Source: Spirochaetaceae bacterium
GTDB taxonomy: Bacteria; Spirochaetota; Spirochaetia; Treponematales; Treponemataceae
Direction: 5' to 3'
DNA: 64,000 bases
NCBI GenBank assembly: GCA_017416145.1
Contig: JAFQDD010000012.1
Location: 62,001 to 126,000 of the forward strand
The first letter of the stretch is position 1; the number at the start of each line of letters is the position of its first letter. Positions 34,459-43,438 of this stretch are shown in pieces. Below the pieces are notes generated by a model that was given only the letters and a program-made list of their open reading frames with translations, was not told the origin of the DNA and did no database searches. Position numbers and translations under genes: made by a program.

Positions 34459-36936
34459 TTATTTTTTTGCTTCTAAGTTCCAAGAGACAGTACGCAAAAT
34501 GTCTCCGAAAACACCAGCTGCTGTAACCCCAGCTCCAGCACCGTATCCACGAACTGTCATTGGGATTGGTGTGTAACGTGCTGTATGGAAAACGAAGGCG
34601 TTTTCTCCACCTTTTATCACATAAAGTGGATGATTAGAATCAACTTCCATCATTCCTACGCTACATTTTCCGTTTTCGATTGTAGCACCCATACGAAGAA
34701 CTTTGCCTTCTTTTTTAAGTGCAGCAATTTTTTCAGAGAAGAATTTGTCTAATTGTGGAAGTTTTTCAATAAACTCTTCCTTTGTTCCAGAATCGTCAAA
34801 ATCTTTTGGATAAATTTTGTTAATAACAACATCATCCAATTCAAGTTCCATTCCAGATTCACGAGCAATAATCAAAGCTTTTCGAGCCACATCTAAACCA
34901 CCAAGGTCATCACGTGGGTCTGGTTCTGTAAAGCGTTTTTCTTTTGCTTCTAGAACAGCTTGACTAAAAGTTGCACCTTCGTCTAAGCGACCAAAAATAT
35001 ATGAAAGAGAACCAGACATAATTCCGTAGAAACCTGTAAGTTTATCTCCAGATTTGAAAAGATTTTGCAAAGTATCAATAATTGGAAGCCCAGCACCTAC
35101 GTTTGTTTCATACAAGAAACGACGACGCATTTGATTTGCAACAGTTCTAAGTTCCTTGTAATAAGCCATACTCATAGAGTTAGCCCGTTTGTTTGGAGTT
35201 GCAATATGCATACCGGCTTTTAGAATGTCGATATAGCGTTCTGGCAAATCGTAAGAAGCTGTACAATCTACAAAAATCGGGTTTAGAGGTTTTGTTTTTT
35301 TCACGAAAGCCAAAATTTCATCAAGATTTGTAGGTTTTCCGCTTTTTTGAACATCATCTCTCCAATTTGCAAGTGGCAAACCAGTTTCACTCATTATCAT
35401 ACCGTGAACATTAGCGATTGCCATAACTTTAATATCAACACCTTGAGAAAGCAATTCTTCTTGTTGCTCTTTAATTTGGTCAAGCAATGTTCCACCAATA
35501 TTTCCAGCACCAAAGGCAAAAACTTCGATAGTTTGAGCTGTATTGAAGCAGAAACGGTGAGCAATGCGCACAGCTGTATCACCATTTTCCCCGTTAATTA
35601 CAACTGATATGGAGCGTTCTGAAGAACCTTGGGCAATTGCCAAAATGTTAATATCTTGAGATGCAAGAGAATCTAAGAACATTCCAGCAATACCGCGTTT
35701 ATGCTTCATTCCGTCTCCTACAATAGAAACGATTGCACAATTTTCGATTGTTTCAATTAAATTGATAATATTTTCACGTAATTCAAGTTCAAACTCTGCA
35801 CCAAGGATTTCTTGTACTGTTAGAGCATCTTTTTGAGGAACACAGAAACTAATTGTGTACTCAGAACTTGACTGAGTGATTAAAAGCATAGAAATACCAG
35901 CTCTAGAAACAGCTTCAAAAATACGAGCTGCCATACCAGATTTTCCCTTCATTCCAGAGCCAGAAACGCTAATCATAGCTGTGTCTTTTAGACAACTAAT
36001 ACCCCGAATTGGACCAGAACTTTCAAATTTACCATTAGTAATTCTAGTTCCTCTTGATTTTGGGTTCATAGAGTTTAGTGACCAAGCTTCAATTCCTTTT
36101 GCAGCAAGTGGAGCTAGTGTTTTTGGATGTAAAACCTTTGAACCAAAGAAAGAAAGTTCCATAGCTTCTTCATAACTCATATCGTTTACCATAATTGCAT
36201 CTGGAACAATACGTGGGTCAGCTGTGTAAATTCCGTCTACATCAGTCCAGAATTCTACCTTTGAAGAACCAAGTCCAACACCAATTAAAGCAGCAGTAAA
36301 ATCAGAGCCGTTTCTTCCGAGAAGACCGTATTTACTGTCTTTCCAAGAACAAATAAATCCTGGGAAAAGAAGAATTCGAGCATTTTTTCCAACTTTGCCA
36401 TCACGGATTTCGGCAAGAGCTGACATTGTACGTGTAAAGTCTGGATCGCCTTCGGCTTGGCTTCCGTTTGTATAAATATAGTCTCTTGAATCAAGTAAAT
36501 AAACGTCTTGATCCATAGCTTTTAAAACAGCTTCTACGATTGGAGCAGAAAGTCGTTCTCCAAGCCCCATAATTCTACAGTGAACAGATAAAGGACATTC
36601 TTCAAAAGCAGCTACAGCGTTTAATAATCGTTCGTATTCTTCAAAAACTGGTTCTAAAACTTCTAGAACATCATTTTTTTCAAAATCCTTTAGTTCTTTT
36701 TCTAATTCAGAACAAATATTTATATGAATTGTGCGTAATGAAGTACAAAATTCGTATGGAGAAGATCCATTTGATGTTTTTTCAATACTTTCTTGTAATT
36801 TATTTGAAACTCCAGCAACAGCAGAAACAACAACACTAATTCTATCTTTTTCTGCTCTTTCTTTCATAATTGTAGCTGAATCAATAATACGACGGGCATT
36901 TCCCATTGATGTGCCACCGAATTTTAATGTAATCAT
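34459..36936 (-). CDS. thrA: Bifunctional aspartokinase / homoserine dehydrogenase
   Basis: Catalyses the first and third steps from aspartate to threonine and methionine. From the ATG at 36936 the protein has 825 residues. The aspartokinase domain begins MITLKFGGTSMGNARR and includes GRNGSDFTAALIG and WTDVDGIYTADPR. Two ACT-type regulatory domains lie at about 310-460 (SGSGMKGKSGMAARIF, VGDGMKHKRGIAGMF). The homoserine dehydrogenase begins near 470 with the NAD(P) loop FGAGNIGG (475-482). GGGGGA lies just before the ATG; a longer in-frame start at 37002 is unlikely. Threonine feedback is expected by family. thrC is in the window but 15 kb away. Confidence 0.96.
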   Translation of the reverse strand: MITLKFGGTSMGNARRIIDSATIMKERAEKDRISVVVSAVAGVSNKLQESIEKTSNGSSPYEFCTSLRTIHINICSELEKELKDFEKNDVLEVLEPVFEEYERLLNAVAAFEECPLSVHCRIMGLGERLSAPIVEAVLKAMDQDVYLLDSRDYIYTNGSQAEGDPDFTRTMSALAEIRDGKVGKNARILLFPGFICSWKDSKYGLLGRNGSDFTAALIGVGLGSSKVEFWTDVDGIYTADPRIVPDAIMVNDMSYEEAMELSFFGSKVLHPKTLAPLAAKGIEAWSLNSMNPKSRGTRITNGKFESSGPIRGISCLKDTAMISVSGSGMKGKSGMAARIFEAVSRAGISMLLITQSSSEYTISFCVPQKDALTVQEILGAEFELELRENIINLIETIENCAIVSIVGDGMKHKRGIAGMFLDSLASQDINILAIAQGSSERSISVVINGENGDTAVRIAHRFCFNTAQTIEVFAFGAGNIGGTLLDQIKEQQEELLSQGVDIKVMAIANVHGMIMSETGLPLANWRDDVQKSGKPTNLDEILAFVKKTKPLNPIFVDCTASYDLPERYIDILKAGMHIATPNKRANSMSMAYYKELRTVANQMRRRFLYETNVGAGLPIIDTLQNLFKSGDKLTGFYGIMSGSLSYIFGRLDEGATFSQAVLEAKEKRFTEPDPRDDLGGLDVARKALIIARESGMELELDDVVINKIYPKDFDDSGTKEEFIEKLPQLDKFFSEKIAALKKEGKVLRMGATIENGKCSVGMMEVDSNHPLYVIKGGENAFVFHTARYTPIPMTVRGYGAGAGVTAAGVFGDILRTVSWNLEAKK

Positions 36937-37152
36937 TACATCCCCCAAAACTTTTAGCAAAACATAATTATCAAAAAGCCAAAAGTATTTAAAATTATTC
37001 ATGTTATAATATCAAATTGTTATTCTTTATTCTATAGGTATAAATAAAAAAATGAATACAATTTGCATAATTTCTGTATATTTATACAAAATTTAATACA
37101 AAACTTTGAAGAAAAAGTCTAAAAATTAATAGATTTTACGATTATTGAGTAG

Positions 37153-37836
37153 TTATCTTTTTTTGTTTTTTGATATTAAAATTAAGCGTAATAAGTTTGC
37201 CATTGCCACAAGTGCAGAAGCAACATAAGTCATAGCAGCAGCGGATAAAACTTTTTTCACGCCTTTTAGTTCCTCATCTGATAAAACTTGATTTTGTTTT
37301 AGAATTTTCAAAGCTCTACTTGAAGCATTAAATTCTACTGGCAAAGTTACAAGATAAAATAAAACAGCTCCAGAAAACAAAAGAATTCCAATATCAATCA
37401 AAAGCGGAAAACTCATAATAATTCCCAACAAGGCAAGAAAAGGTCCTGCTTCCGAGCCAATATTAGCGATTGGTACCAAAAAACGGCGAAAATTAAGAGG
37501 TCCATATTTTTTTGCGTGTTGAATAGCGTGTCCGGTTTCGTGGGCGGCAACTCCAATAGCTGCAATAGATGTGGATTCAAAAGTAGAGTCTGAAAGTCGC
37601 AAGGTTTTGTCTGTTGGATCGTAATGGTCAGTAAGATTTCCAGAAATTCGACCAAGTTTTACATCTGTAATGTCGTTTACTTTTAGCAAATAAGCCGCCG
37701 CCTGAGTTCCTGTAATATTTCGCTGACTCATTTTTTTTGAATATTTATGAAAAGTAGTTTTTACTTTTATTTGTGCAACAAGTGTTAATAAAATAGCTGG
37801 AACAACTAAAATCAGATAATAATAATCAAAGTACAT
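37153..37836 (-). CDS. Zinc metallopeptidase, YugP family
   Basis: A 227-residue membrane metallopeptidase (Pfam neutral zinc metallopeptidase 2). An N-terminal helix (YYYLILVVPAILLTLVAQIK) is followed by the zinc motif HETGH within GVAAHETGHAIQHA, and two or three C-terminal helices. LYDP-type and DHYDPTDKTLRLS motifs fit the family. GGAGG on the minus strand sets the start at the ATG 37836. It is a single gene, divergent from the NeuB gene. Substrate unknown. Confidence 0.92.
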   Translation of the reverse strand: MYFDYYYLILVVPAILLTLVAQIKVKTTFHKYSKKMSQRNITGTQAAAYLLKVNDITDVKLGRISGNLTDHYDPTDKTLRLSDSTFESTSIAAIGVAAHETGHAIQHAKKYGPLNFRRFLVPIANIGSEAGPFLALLGIIMSFPLLIDIGILLFSGAVLFYLVTLPVEFNASSRALKILKQNQVLSDEELKGVKKVLSAAAMTYVASALVAMANLLRLILISKNKKR

Positions 37837-37915
37837 TTGAGCCTCCAAAATTTTTCTTTATATTCTCATTTTATCACATTTTTTTTTGATAGTGTACTAT
37901 TTTAACTCCCTTTGA

Positions 37916-37921
37916 TATAAT
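37916..37921 (+). promoter_or_regulatory. -10 box of the NeuB-family gene
   Basis: A perfect TATAAT 6 nt before the ATG at 37928; the -35 region is weak. No ribosome site is present. Confidence 0.5.
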
Positions 37922-37927
37922 GATTTT

Positions 37928-39022
37928 ATGAAAAATTACATAATTGCAGAAATTGGCACTTCTCACCAAGGAGATTTTACAAAAGCAAAAAAATTGATTG
38001 ACGCAGCGGCAAACTCAGGAGCTGATTGTGTAAAATTTCAATGGGTGTATGCAAAGGAAATTCTTCACCCCAAAACTGGCTTTGTAGATTTACCAACAGG
38101 AAAGATTCCTTTATACAATCGTTTTTTGCAATTAGAAGTAAAAAAAAGTTTTTACAAAAAATGTAGAGATTACGCCCATTCAAAAAATCTTGATTTCGGC
38201 TGTTCTCCTTTTGGAATAAAAAGCCTCCGTCAATTAGTGGCCATAAATCCAGATATGATAAAAATTGCTTCTCCAGAATTGAATCACTTCCCAATGTTAG
38301 AGGAATTGTGCAAATTACAAAAAAAGCGAAAAATCAAAATTCCTGTGATTTTATCAAGTGGAGTTTCAAAATTAGAAGATATAAAAAAAGCTCTAGACAT
38401 TTTTGAAAAAAATAATCAAAAAGAAACTGTTTCTCTTTTGCACTGCGTTACAAGTTACCCTGCTCCAGAAGAAGATTACAATCTAAAAGTTTTGGAAAAT
38501 CTTAAAAATCAATTTGATGTAAAACTTGGAATTAGCGACCATTCACTAAATCCGATAATTGTTCCACTTACAGGATATCTAACTGGAAGTCGCATTGTTG
38601 AAAAACACATAACTTTAAGTAACGAAACAGAAGGTTTAGACGATCCTGTGGCTTTGAATCCAGAAAACTTCAAAAAAATGGTGGAAACTTTACGCTCATT
38701 TGAAGGTGAATCAAAGGAAAAAATCCTAGAATATTTGGAAAATAACTTTGGAAAAGAGAAAATTGCTTTAGTTTTGGGAACTGGCGAAAAAAAACTTGCA
38801 AAAGCCGAAGAAGCAAACTACACAAGAACCAATCGTTCAATTCATTTTATGAAAGACTTGAAAGCTGGAACAAAAATCAAAAAATCTCACATAAGCATTT
38901 TGCGAACTGAAAAAGTTTTGACACCGGGAATTAGCCCAGAGTTTTATGAGCAAGTTTTAGGAAAGAAACTAAAAACTGATGTAGAAGACGGGGAAGGTCT
39001 TTTGTGGGAACATTTGCTTTAG
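37928..39022 (+). CDS. N-acetylneuraminate synthase (NeuB/SpsE) family protein
   Basis: Condenses PEP with a hexosamine to give a nine-carbon nonulosonate (sialic, legionaminic or pseudaminic acid type). The 364-residue protein has the TIM-barrel start YIIAEIGTSHQGDFTKAK, GADCVKFQ, KIASPEL, LLHCVTSYPAPEEDYNL, GISDHS and EKHIT. A C-terminal SAF (antifreeze-like) domain begins near 300 (NRSIHFMKDLKAGTKIKKSH). No activation (NeuA) or epimerase (NeuC) gene is beside it, so the exact product cannot be fixed. In spirochaetes nonulosonates can decorate flagellin or surface glycans (inference). Its stop overlaps that of the convergent GNAT gene. Confidence 0.88.
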   Translation: MKNYIIAEIGTSHQGDFTKAKKLIDAAANSGADCVKFQWVYAKEILHPKTGFVDLPTGKIPLYNRFLQLEVKKSFYKKCRDYAHSKNLDFGCSPFGIKSLRQLVAINPDMIKIASPELNHFPMLEELCKLQKKRKIKIPVILSSGVSKLEDIKKALDIFEKNNQKETVSLLHCVTSYPAPEEDYNLKVLENLKNQFDVKLGISDHSLNPIIVPLTGYLTGSRIVEKHITLSNETEGLDDPVALNPENFKKMVETLRSFEGESKEKILEYLENNFGKEKIALVLGTGEKKLAKAEEANYTRTNRSIHFMKDLKAGTKIKKSHISILRTEKVLTPGISPEFYEQVLGKKLKTDVEDGEGLLWEHLL

Positions 39023-39618
39023 AGAAGCTTTTTCCCAAGAACAAACCCCCAATCCTTTTCTTCCAAAACTGAAAACCCGATTTTTTTGTAAAAACCTTGA
39101 GCATTTTCATTTGCCTTATCCACGCCCAAATGGATTCCAGAAATGTTTTCAGTTTTTAAATGCTGGAAAAGTGTATTCATAAGCTGTTTTCCAATTCCCT
39201 TTCCTTGCAAACTGTCCAAAATATCAATATGCAAATGAGCCGGAAAATCTTTTATCCAAGAAGCATTTTCACTTTGGCAATCACTTAAAATCGTTTCAAG
39301 CAATGATTTTTCTCTTTCGGATTTTGAAACAAAGCCAGTTTTGTAAGTTTCTCGAATATTTGGAAGCCAAGAATTATTCATCCAAGAATAAAAAGCATTC
39401 GTATCCTTTGCAGAAAGAATATAACCCGAAACTAAGCCATTTTCCACTACAACAAAGCAATCTTTTGGAGAATTTACGATGTATGGGGCTGCGTAATATG
39501 CACCTAACATATTTTTATCAAAAAAAGAATCTGTAGCGTCTTTTCCAGAATTTCCAGTTTTCAAACAAATATCATAAATATAAGGCAAATCCTGAATACA
39601 AGACTGACGAATTATCAT
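39019..39618 (-). CDS. GNAT-family N-acetyltransferase
   Basis: A 199-residue acetyltransferase. The acetyl-CoA binding signature is LQGKGIGKQLMNTLFQHL, followed by the usual beta6-beta7 region (LGVDKANENAQGFYKKIGF). GGAGG lies 8 nt before the ATG at 39618. It is the third gene of the response regulator-histidine kinase run, so it may be co-regulated with them. The acceptor is unknown: it could be a protein, amino sugar or small amine. Its stop codon shares three bases with the NeuB gene's stop on the other strand. Confidence 0.88.
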   Translation of the reverse strand: MIIRQSCIQDLPYIYDICLKTGNSGKDATDSFFDKNMLGAYYAAPYIVNSPKDCFVVVENGLVSGYILSAKDTNAFYSWMNNSWLPNIRETYKTGFVSKSEREKSLLETILSDCQSENASWIKDFPAHLHIDILDSLQGKGIGKQLMNTLFQHLKTENISGIHLGVDKANENAQGFYKKIGFSVLEEKDWGFVLGKKLL

Positions 39619-39646
39619 AAAATCCTCCAAATTTTCAAAATTAATA

Positions 39647-40930
39647 TTAGAATGTTACCACAAATTCTGTAAATTTACCAACTTCGCTATTTAATTGGAT
39701 TTTTCCTTTGTGTAAATCCACAATATTTTTTGCAATAGAAAGCCCAAGTCCAAATCCACCAGTTTCACGATTTCGAGAACTATCCAATCGATAAAATCTT
39801 TCAAAAATCGCTTTTTGCTTTTCTGGAGGAATTCCGTCGCCTGTATTGTAAACAGAAATAATTTTTTTGTTGCCAGAAGTTTTTAACTCCAATCTAATTT
39901 CGCTTTTTTCATTTGAATATTTCATTGCATTATCTAAAAATATTGCAACTAATTGTTCAATTCTTTGAGAAATACCAAACATTTTCACATTTTCTTGAAC
40001 TGAAATTGTTAAAGTTTTTCCAGCATCAAAAATTCTGCTTTCAAAAGGCAAAGCCACACTTAAAACAGCTCGTGACAAATCAAACTCAGATTTTTGTAAT
40101 TTTTCCACTCCATCATCAGATTTTGCAAGATATAATAAATCTTTTACCAAAGTACTCATTCTAGCGATTTCATTTTGGATATAGTTTGTCCACTTATTTT
40201 CACCAACTTCAGAAACTAGAACATCCATATTTGTAGAAATTACAGAAAGCGGAGTTTTTAGTTCATGACTGGCATCTCCCACAAAACGTCGTTGTTTTTC
40301 AAAGGATGTTCTAACTGGTTTTACAGCCCAAATTGATAAAAGCCAAGCTATAAAAACTGCCACAACTAAGCTTATCCCAAAAATCACAAAGGAAATGCTA
40401 TAAAGTCGAGATTGCATATTTGTTTCTGCACGAGTTTCTGTGAAAACCGCCAAATATCCATAACTTTTTTCTGCAATCATATAACGCATACCTTCGTAGG
40501 TTGAGTCAAAGTTTTTGCTTAGAAAAACAGCATTTACAAGGTTTGAAATTTCTAAATCTGTATAATGCAAAGGAAAATCTGACACAATAGAAATAATTTC
40601 ACCAGATTTTGACACTTTTACAGCAAAATAATTTCTAATTAGGTGATAATCAAAAGGTTCACGAAACAAATTTCTGTCGAAAAACAGATCCGAATTTGAC
40701 TTTTTTTCATTGCCAGTATTTTTAGGAGCAAATTCCATACCAGAAAATTGTCTTCGATTTGGCATAATTCCATCATGGGTAATAAGTTCGTGCAAAAACA
40801 TTTTGTTCATTGATTCAGTTTTTTGAATATTAAACTGATTTATCCCAAGTAGAATCAAACTAAAAATCACTGTAAGAATCAAAACCACTGTAATAATAAA
40901 CTTAATTTGTAATTTTTTAATTACATCCAT
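39647..40930 (-). CDS. Sensor histidine kinase
   Basis: A 427-residue inner-membrane kinase. The first helix (about 10-30, FIITVVLILTVIFSLILLGI) and second helix (about 180-200) flank a periplasmic sensor of about 150 residues without a recognisable domain. The phosphoacceptor histidine lies in GDASHELKTPLSVIS. N-, G1- and G2-box motifs are LDNAMKYSNEK, YNTGDGIPPEKQ and GGFGLGLSIAKNIV. It is transcribed 19 bp after its response regulator, in the order regulator then kinase. The signal is unknown. Confidence 0.93.
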   Translation of the reverse strand: MDVIKKLQIKFIITVVLILTVIFSLILLGINQFNIQKTESMNKMFLHELITHDGIMPNRRQFSGMEFAPKNTGNEKKSNSDLFFDRNLFREPFDYHLIRNYFAVKVSKSGEIISIVSDFPLHYTDLEISNLVNAVFLSKNFDSTYEGMRYMIAEKSYGYLAVFTETRAETNMQSRLYSISFVIFGISLVVAVFIAWLLSIWAVKPVRTSFEKQRRFVGDASHELKTPLSVISTNMDVLVSEVGENKWTNYIQNEIARMSTLVKDLLYLAKSDDGVEKLQKSEFDLSRAVLSVALPFESRIFDAGKTLTISVQENVKMFGISQRIEQLVAIFLDNAMKYSNEKSEIRLELKTSGNKKIISVYNTGDGIPPEKQKAIFERFYRLDSSRNRETGGFGLGLSIAKNIVDLHKGKIQLNSEVGKFTEFVVTF

Positions 40931-40949
40931 ATTTCTAAAATCCTAAAAA

Positions 40950-41618
40950 TTATTTTTCAAGCAAATATCCAGACCCACGAGAAGTTTTTATTTCAACTTT
41001 TGTACCCAAAAAAGCAAGTTTTTTTCGTAAAAATGATATGTAAACCTCTACATTATTGTACTCTGCATCTGAATCATCACCCCAAATCTTTTCAATCATA
41101 CGTTCTTTTGTAATAATTTGCTCAGGATTTTTCATAAAAAATTCTATAATTTTGAATTCTTTTAGAGATAATTTTACTTTATTTTCACCACAAACTAATT
41201 CATTTCGCTTTAATTTTAAAATTATATCCTGATAAGATAATTCCTCGTCTAACACTTCACCTTTTCTGCGGGACAAAGCTCTAATTCTTGCTAAGAGTTC
41301 TGGAGTGGCAAAGGGTTTTGTCATATAATCATCTGCACCGTAATCAAGTCCCGCAACTTTGTCTTCAACTTCGTCTTTTGCAGTTAGCATTAAAATTGGT
41401 ACAGAAAACTTTTCACTACGGAGCTTTCGTAAAATATCGATTCCAGACATTTTTGGAAGCATAATATCCAAAATAATTAGGTCAAAAGCGTTGGATTTTG
41501 CGTATTCATAACCGTCATAACCATCGTTTGCCACATCAACTTGATATCCATTTTTTTTCAAGATTTCAGAAACAGCTGATGCAAGATGTATTTCATCTTC
41601 TACTAATAATATTCTCAT
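40950..41618 (-). CDS. OmpR-family response regulator
   Basis: A 222-residue DNA-binding regulator. The receiver domain (1-120) has the acidic pair ED near residue 8, phosphoacceptor D51 (LIILDIMLP), and LTAKDE with the conserved Lys. The winged-helix effector (about 128-222) shows KLSLKEFKIIEFFMKNPEQ and YISFLRKKL. It is the partner of the downstream histidine kinase. Targets are not evident; autoregulation of this operon is common in the family. Confidence 0.94.
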   Translation of the reverse strand: MRILLVEDEIHLASAVSEILKKNGYQVDVANDGYDGYEYAKSNAFDLIILDIMLPKMSGIDILRKLRSEKFSVPILMLTAKDEVEDKVAGLDYGADDYMTKPFATPELLARIRALSRRKGEVLDEELSYQDIILKLKRNELVCGENKVKLSLKEFKIIEFFMKNPEQIITKERMIEKIWGDDSDAEYNNVEVYISFLRKKLAFLGTKVEIKTSRGSGYLLEK

Positions 41619-41668
41619 AAATTAAAAATAAGATATTTTCCTTAAATGAGTCTTAAATTTCAAAAAAA

Positions 41669-43330
41669 TTATTCAGAAAAGAACTCAAAACGATTTTTAC
41701 CTTTTGATTTTGCCACATAAAGAGCTTTATCTGCCATTTCGTATAGAGTTTTGAAATCAATTTTTTCTTTTGTATGAGCAATTCCCACTGAACAACCAAT
41801 ACTTTTGGGAATATTGTCAAACAAAACAGGAGCACTTATAGCTGTAGATATAGATTTTGCCTTTTCTATGATAAAATCCATTGTTGGAACATTTGGAATA
41901 AAAATAGCAAATTCATCACCGCCTAATCGACCAATAATGTCAGATTCCCTAAAAATTCGCTTTAATCTATGAGCTGTTTCTATAATTACAGCATCACCAT
42001 ATAAATGTCCTAAACTGTCGTTAATTTGTTTAAAATTGTCCAAATCAATCATAAATAAAACAGACATTCCTGTATTTTCAGCACTAGATAAAAATTTTTC
42101 GACCTTTTTTTGTGTAGTTATTCGATTGTATAATTTAGAAAGAGAATCTCGTTCAGCTTTTGATTGAAGTTTTTGCTCTCTCACTTTTGTATCAGTAATA
42201 TTTTGCACGTAAACCAAAGCACAAATATCACCCTGCATTGGTTCCAAAATAAAGTTAATAGAAACTCGAACCCAGTAATAATCCACAAGACTCTTTCCAA
42301 CTCGATATTCAAAATTAATTTTCGTTTTACCAACTTTAAATAAATCCATAAGTTTTTCTCGCGAAAAATCTGCTAAAAACTTTTGTTTATCTTCTGGTAA
42401 AACAATCATATTTGCAATATCATTCACCAATCCAACAAAGGCCATTGAATAATTACCATTCAAAAGTTCGCGAATTCGATTATCAGGTTTTAATATCAAG
42501 TTACGAGTGAGATTTACTTCAAATAAACACAAAGCATCACTAATCATAGCTTCTTTGTATTGAAAATCCATCAAAGTACGAAGTTGAACATCCTTTTCCG
42601 CAGTAATATCTTCCCCAATACCAATTGCATCCATTGGAGAACCTGTTTCTTCATCGTAAATAATTACGTATTTTATTCTGCACCATTTGTAATGTCCTGA
42701 AGTATCTTTTACTCGAATTTCTGCTTCGCTAAAAGGTTCCCCTCTATCGATTGCTTCGTGCATTTCCAAAAATGGAAACAAGGAATCTGGATGAATATAC
42801 TGTTTTTCCACAAAAACATTCGGTACATTTTCCAAAACCGATATAGAATACGTATTTTTTGCTTTTTCAGAAAGTAATGTAATGGTTTTTGTTGCTAAAT
42901 CAAATTTCCATACATCAGTAGAAGTTTTTTGCAAAGCAAGATTTAAAATATCATTTTCGTACTTTAGGGATAAACATTGATTTTTTAAATCAGAAACATC
43001 AAAACAAACGCAAGAAATGATTTTTTCATCAGAATTAGATTCGTTTATAAAAAAACGACAATCTAGCCATTTGAAAAAATTAACTGTCCCCAAAATCAAC
43101 ATTGTATAAGAAAAATTGCTCTTTTTTTCTGTGATGTTTTGTTCTACACGACTTTTCAATTCTTTAAAATGACTTGGTAATACAATTGATTTTAAGTCAA
43201 ATTCTGTTTTTTTTGCAGATTCAAATAAATCTGACACATATTGATTTGAAACTTGAATTGTAAAATTGTTATCGTTTACAAAAGAAAAAACACCACATTC
43301 TACTGATGAAATACAATCCTCTAAAGTCAA
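41669..43330 (-). CDS. Diguanylate cyclase with N-terminal PAS-type sensor domains
   Basis: Makes cyclic di-GMP from two GTP. The 553-residue soluble protein has PAS-like domains through about residue 385 (e.g. GEPFSEAEIRVKDTSGHYKW, a PAC-type segment), then a GGDEF domain. The active-site loop is GGDEF at 470-474. An RESD inhibitory I-site (461-464) lies five residues before it, so product feedback is expected. No EAL domain is present. The start is TTG at 43330, supported by GAGGGG 8 nt upstream. A TTGAAA-N16-TATAAT promoter precedes it. It lies next to the two-component operon but is separately promoted. Confidence 0.93.
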   Translation of the reverse strand: MTLEDCISSVECGVFSFVNDNNFTIQVSNQYVSDLFESAKKTEFDLKSIVLPSHFKELKSRVEQNITEKKSNFSYTMLILGTVNFFKWLDCRFFINESNSDEKIISCVCFDVSDLKNQCLSLKYENDILNLALQKTSTDVWKFDLATKTITLLSEKAKNTYSISVLENVPNVFVEKQYIHPDSLFPFLEMHEAIDRGEPFSEAEIRVKDTSGHYKWCRIKYVIIYDEETGSPMDAIGIGEDITAEKDVQLRTLMDFQYKEAMISDALCLFEVNLTRNLILKPDNRIRELLNGNYSMAFVGLVNDIANMIVLPEDKQKFLADFSREKLMDLFKVGKTKINFEYRVGKSLVDYYWVRVSINFILEPMQGDICALVYVQNITDTKVREQKLQSKAERDSLSKLYNRITTQKKVEKFLSSAENTGMSVLFMIDLDNFKQINDSLGHLYGDAVIIETAHRLKRIFRESDIIGRLGGDEFAIFIPNVPTMDFIIEKAKSISTAISAPVLFDNIPKSIGCSVGIAHTKEKIDFKTLYEMADKALYVAKSKGKNRFEFFSE

Positions 43331-43363
43331 AGTCTATGCCCCTCACCAAAAACTTTATAAGAT

Positions 43364-43391
43364 ATTATAAACCATTATTTCAGTTTTTCAA
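43364..43391 (-). promoter_or_regulatory. Promoter of the diguanylate cyclase gene
   Basis: On the minus strand TTGAAA (43391-43386), 16 nt, then a perfect TATAAT (43369-43364). The TTG start is 33 nt downstream with its own ribosome site, so this is a normal leadered message. Confidence 0.6.
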
Positions 43392-43438
43392 AGAAAAAAT
43401 TTTATCAATTTTTTTTTCAATAGAAAACAACAGATAAT

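Noticed and set aside
36937-37152. Threonine attenuator or riboswitch before thrA
   Set aside because: I see no leader peptide rich in Thr/Ile codons, no T-box and no terminator/antiterminator pair in the upstream region.
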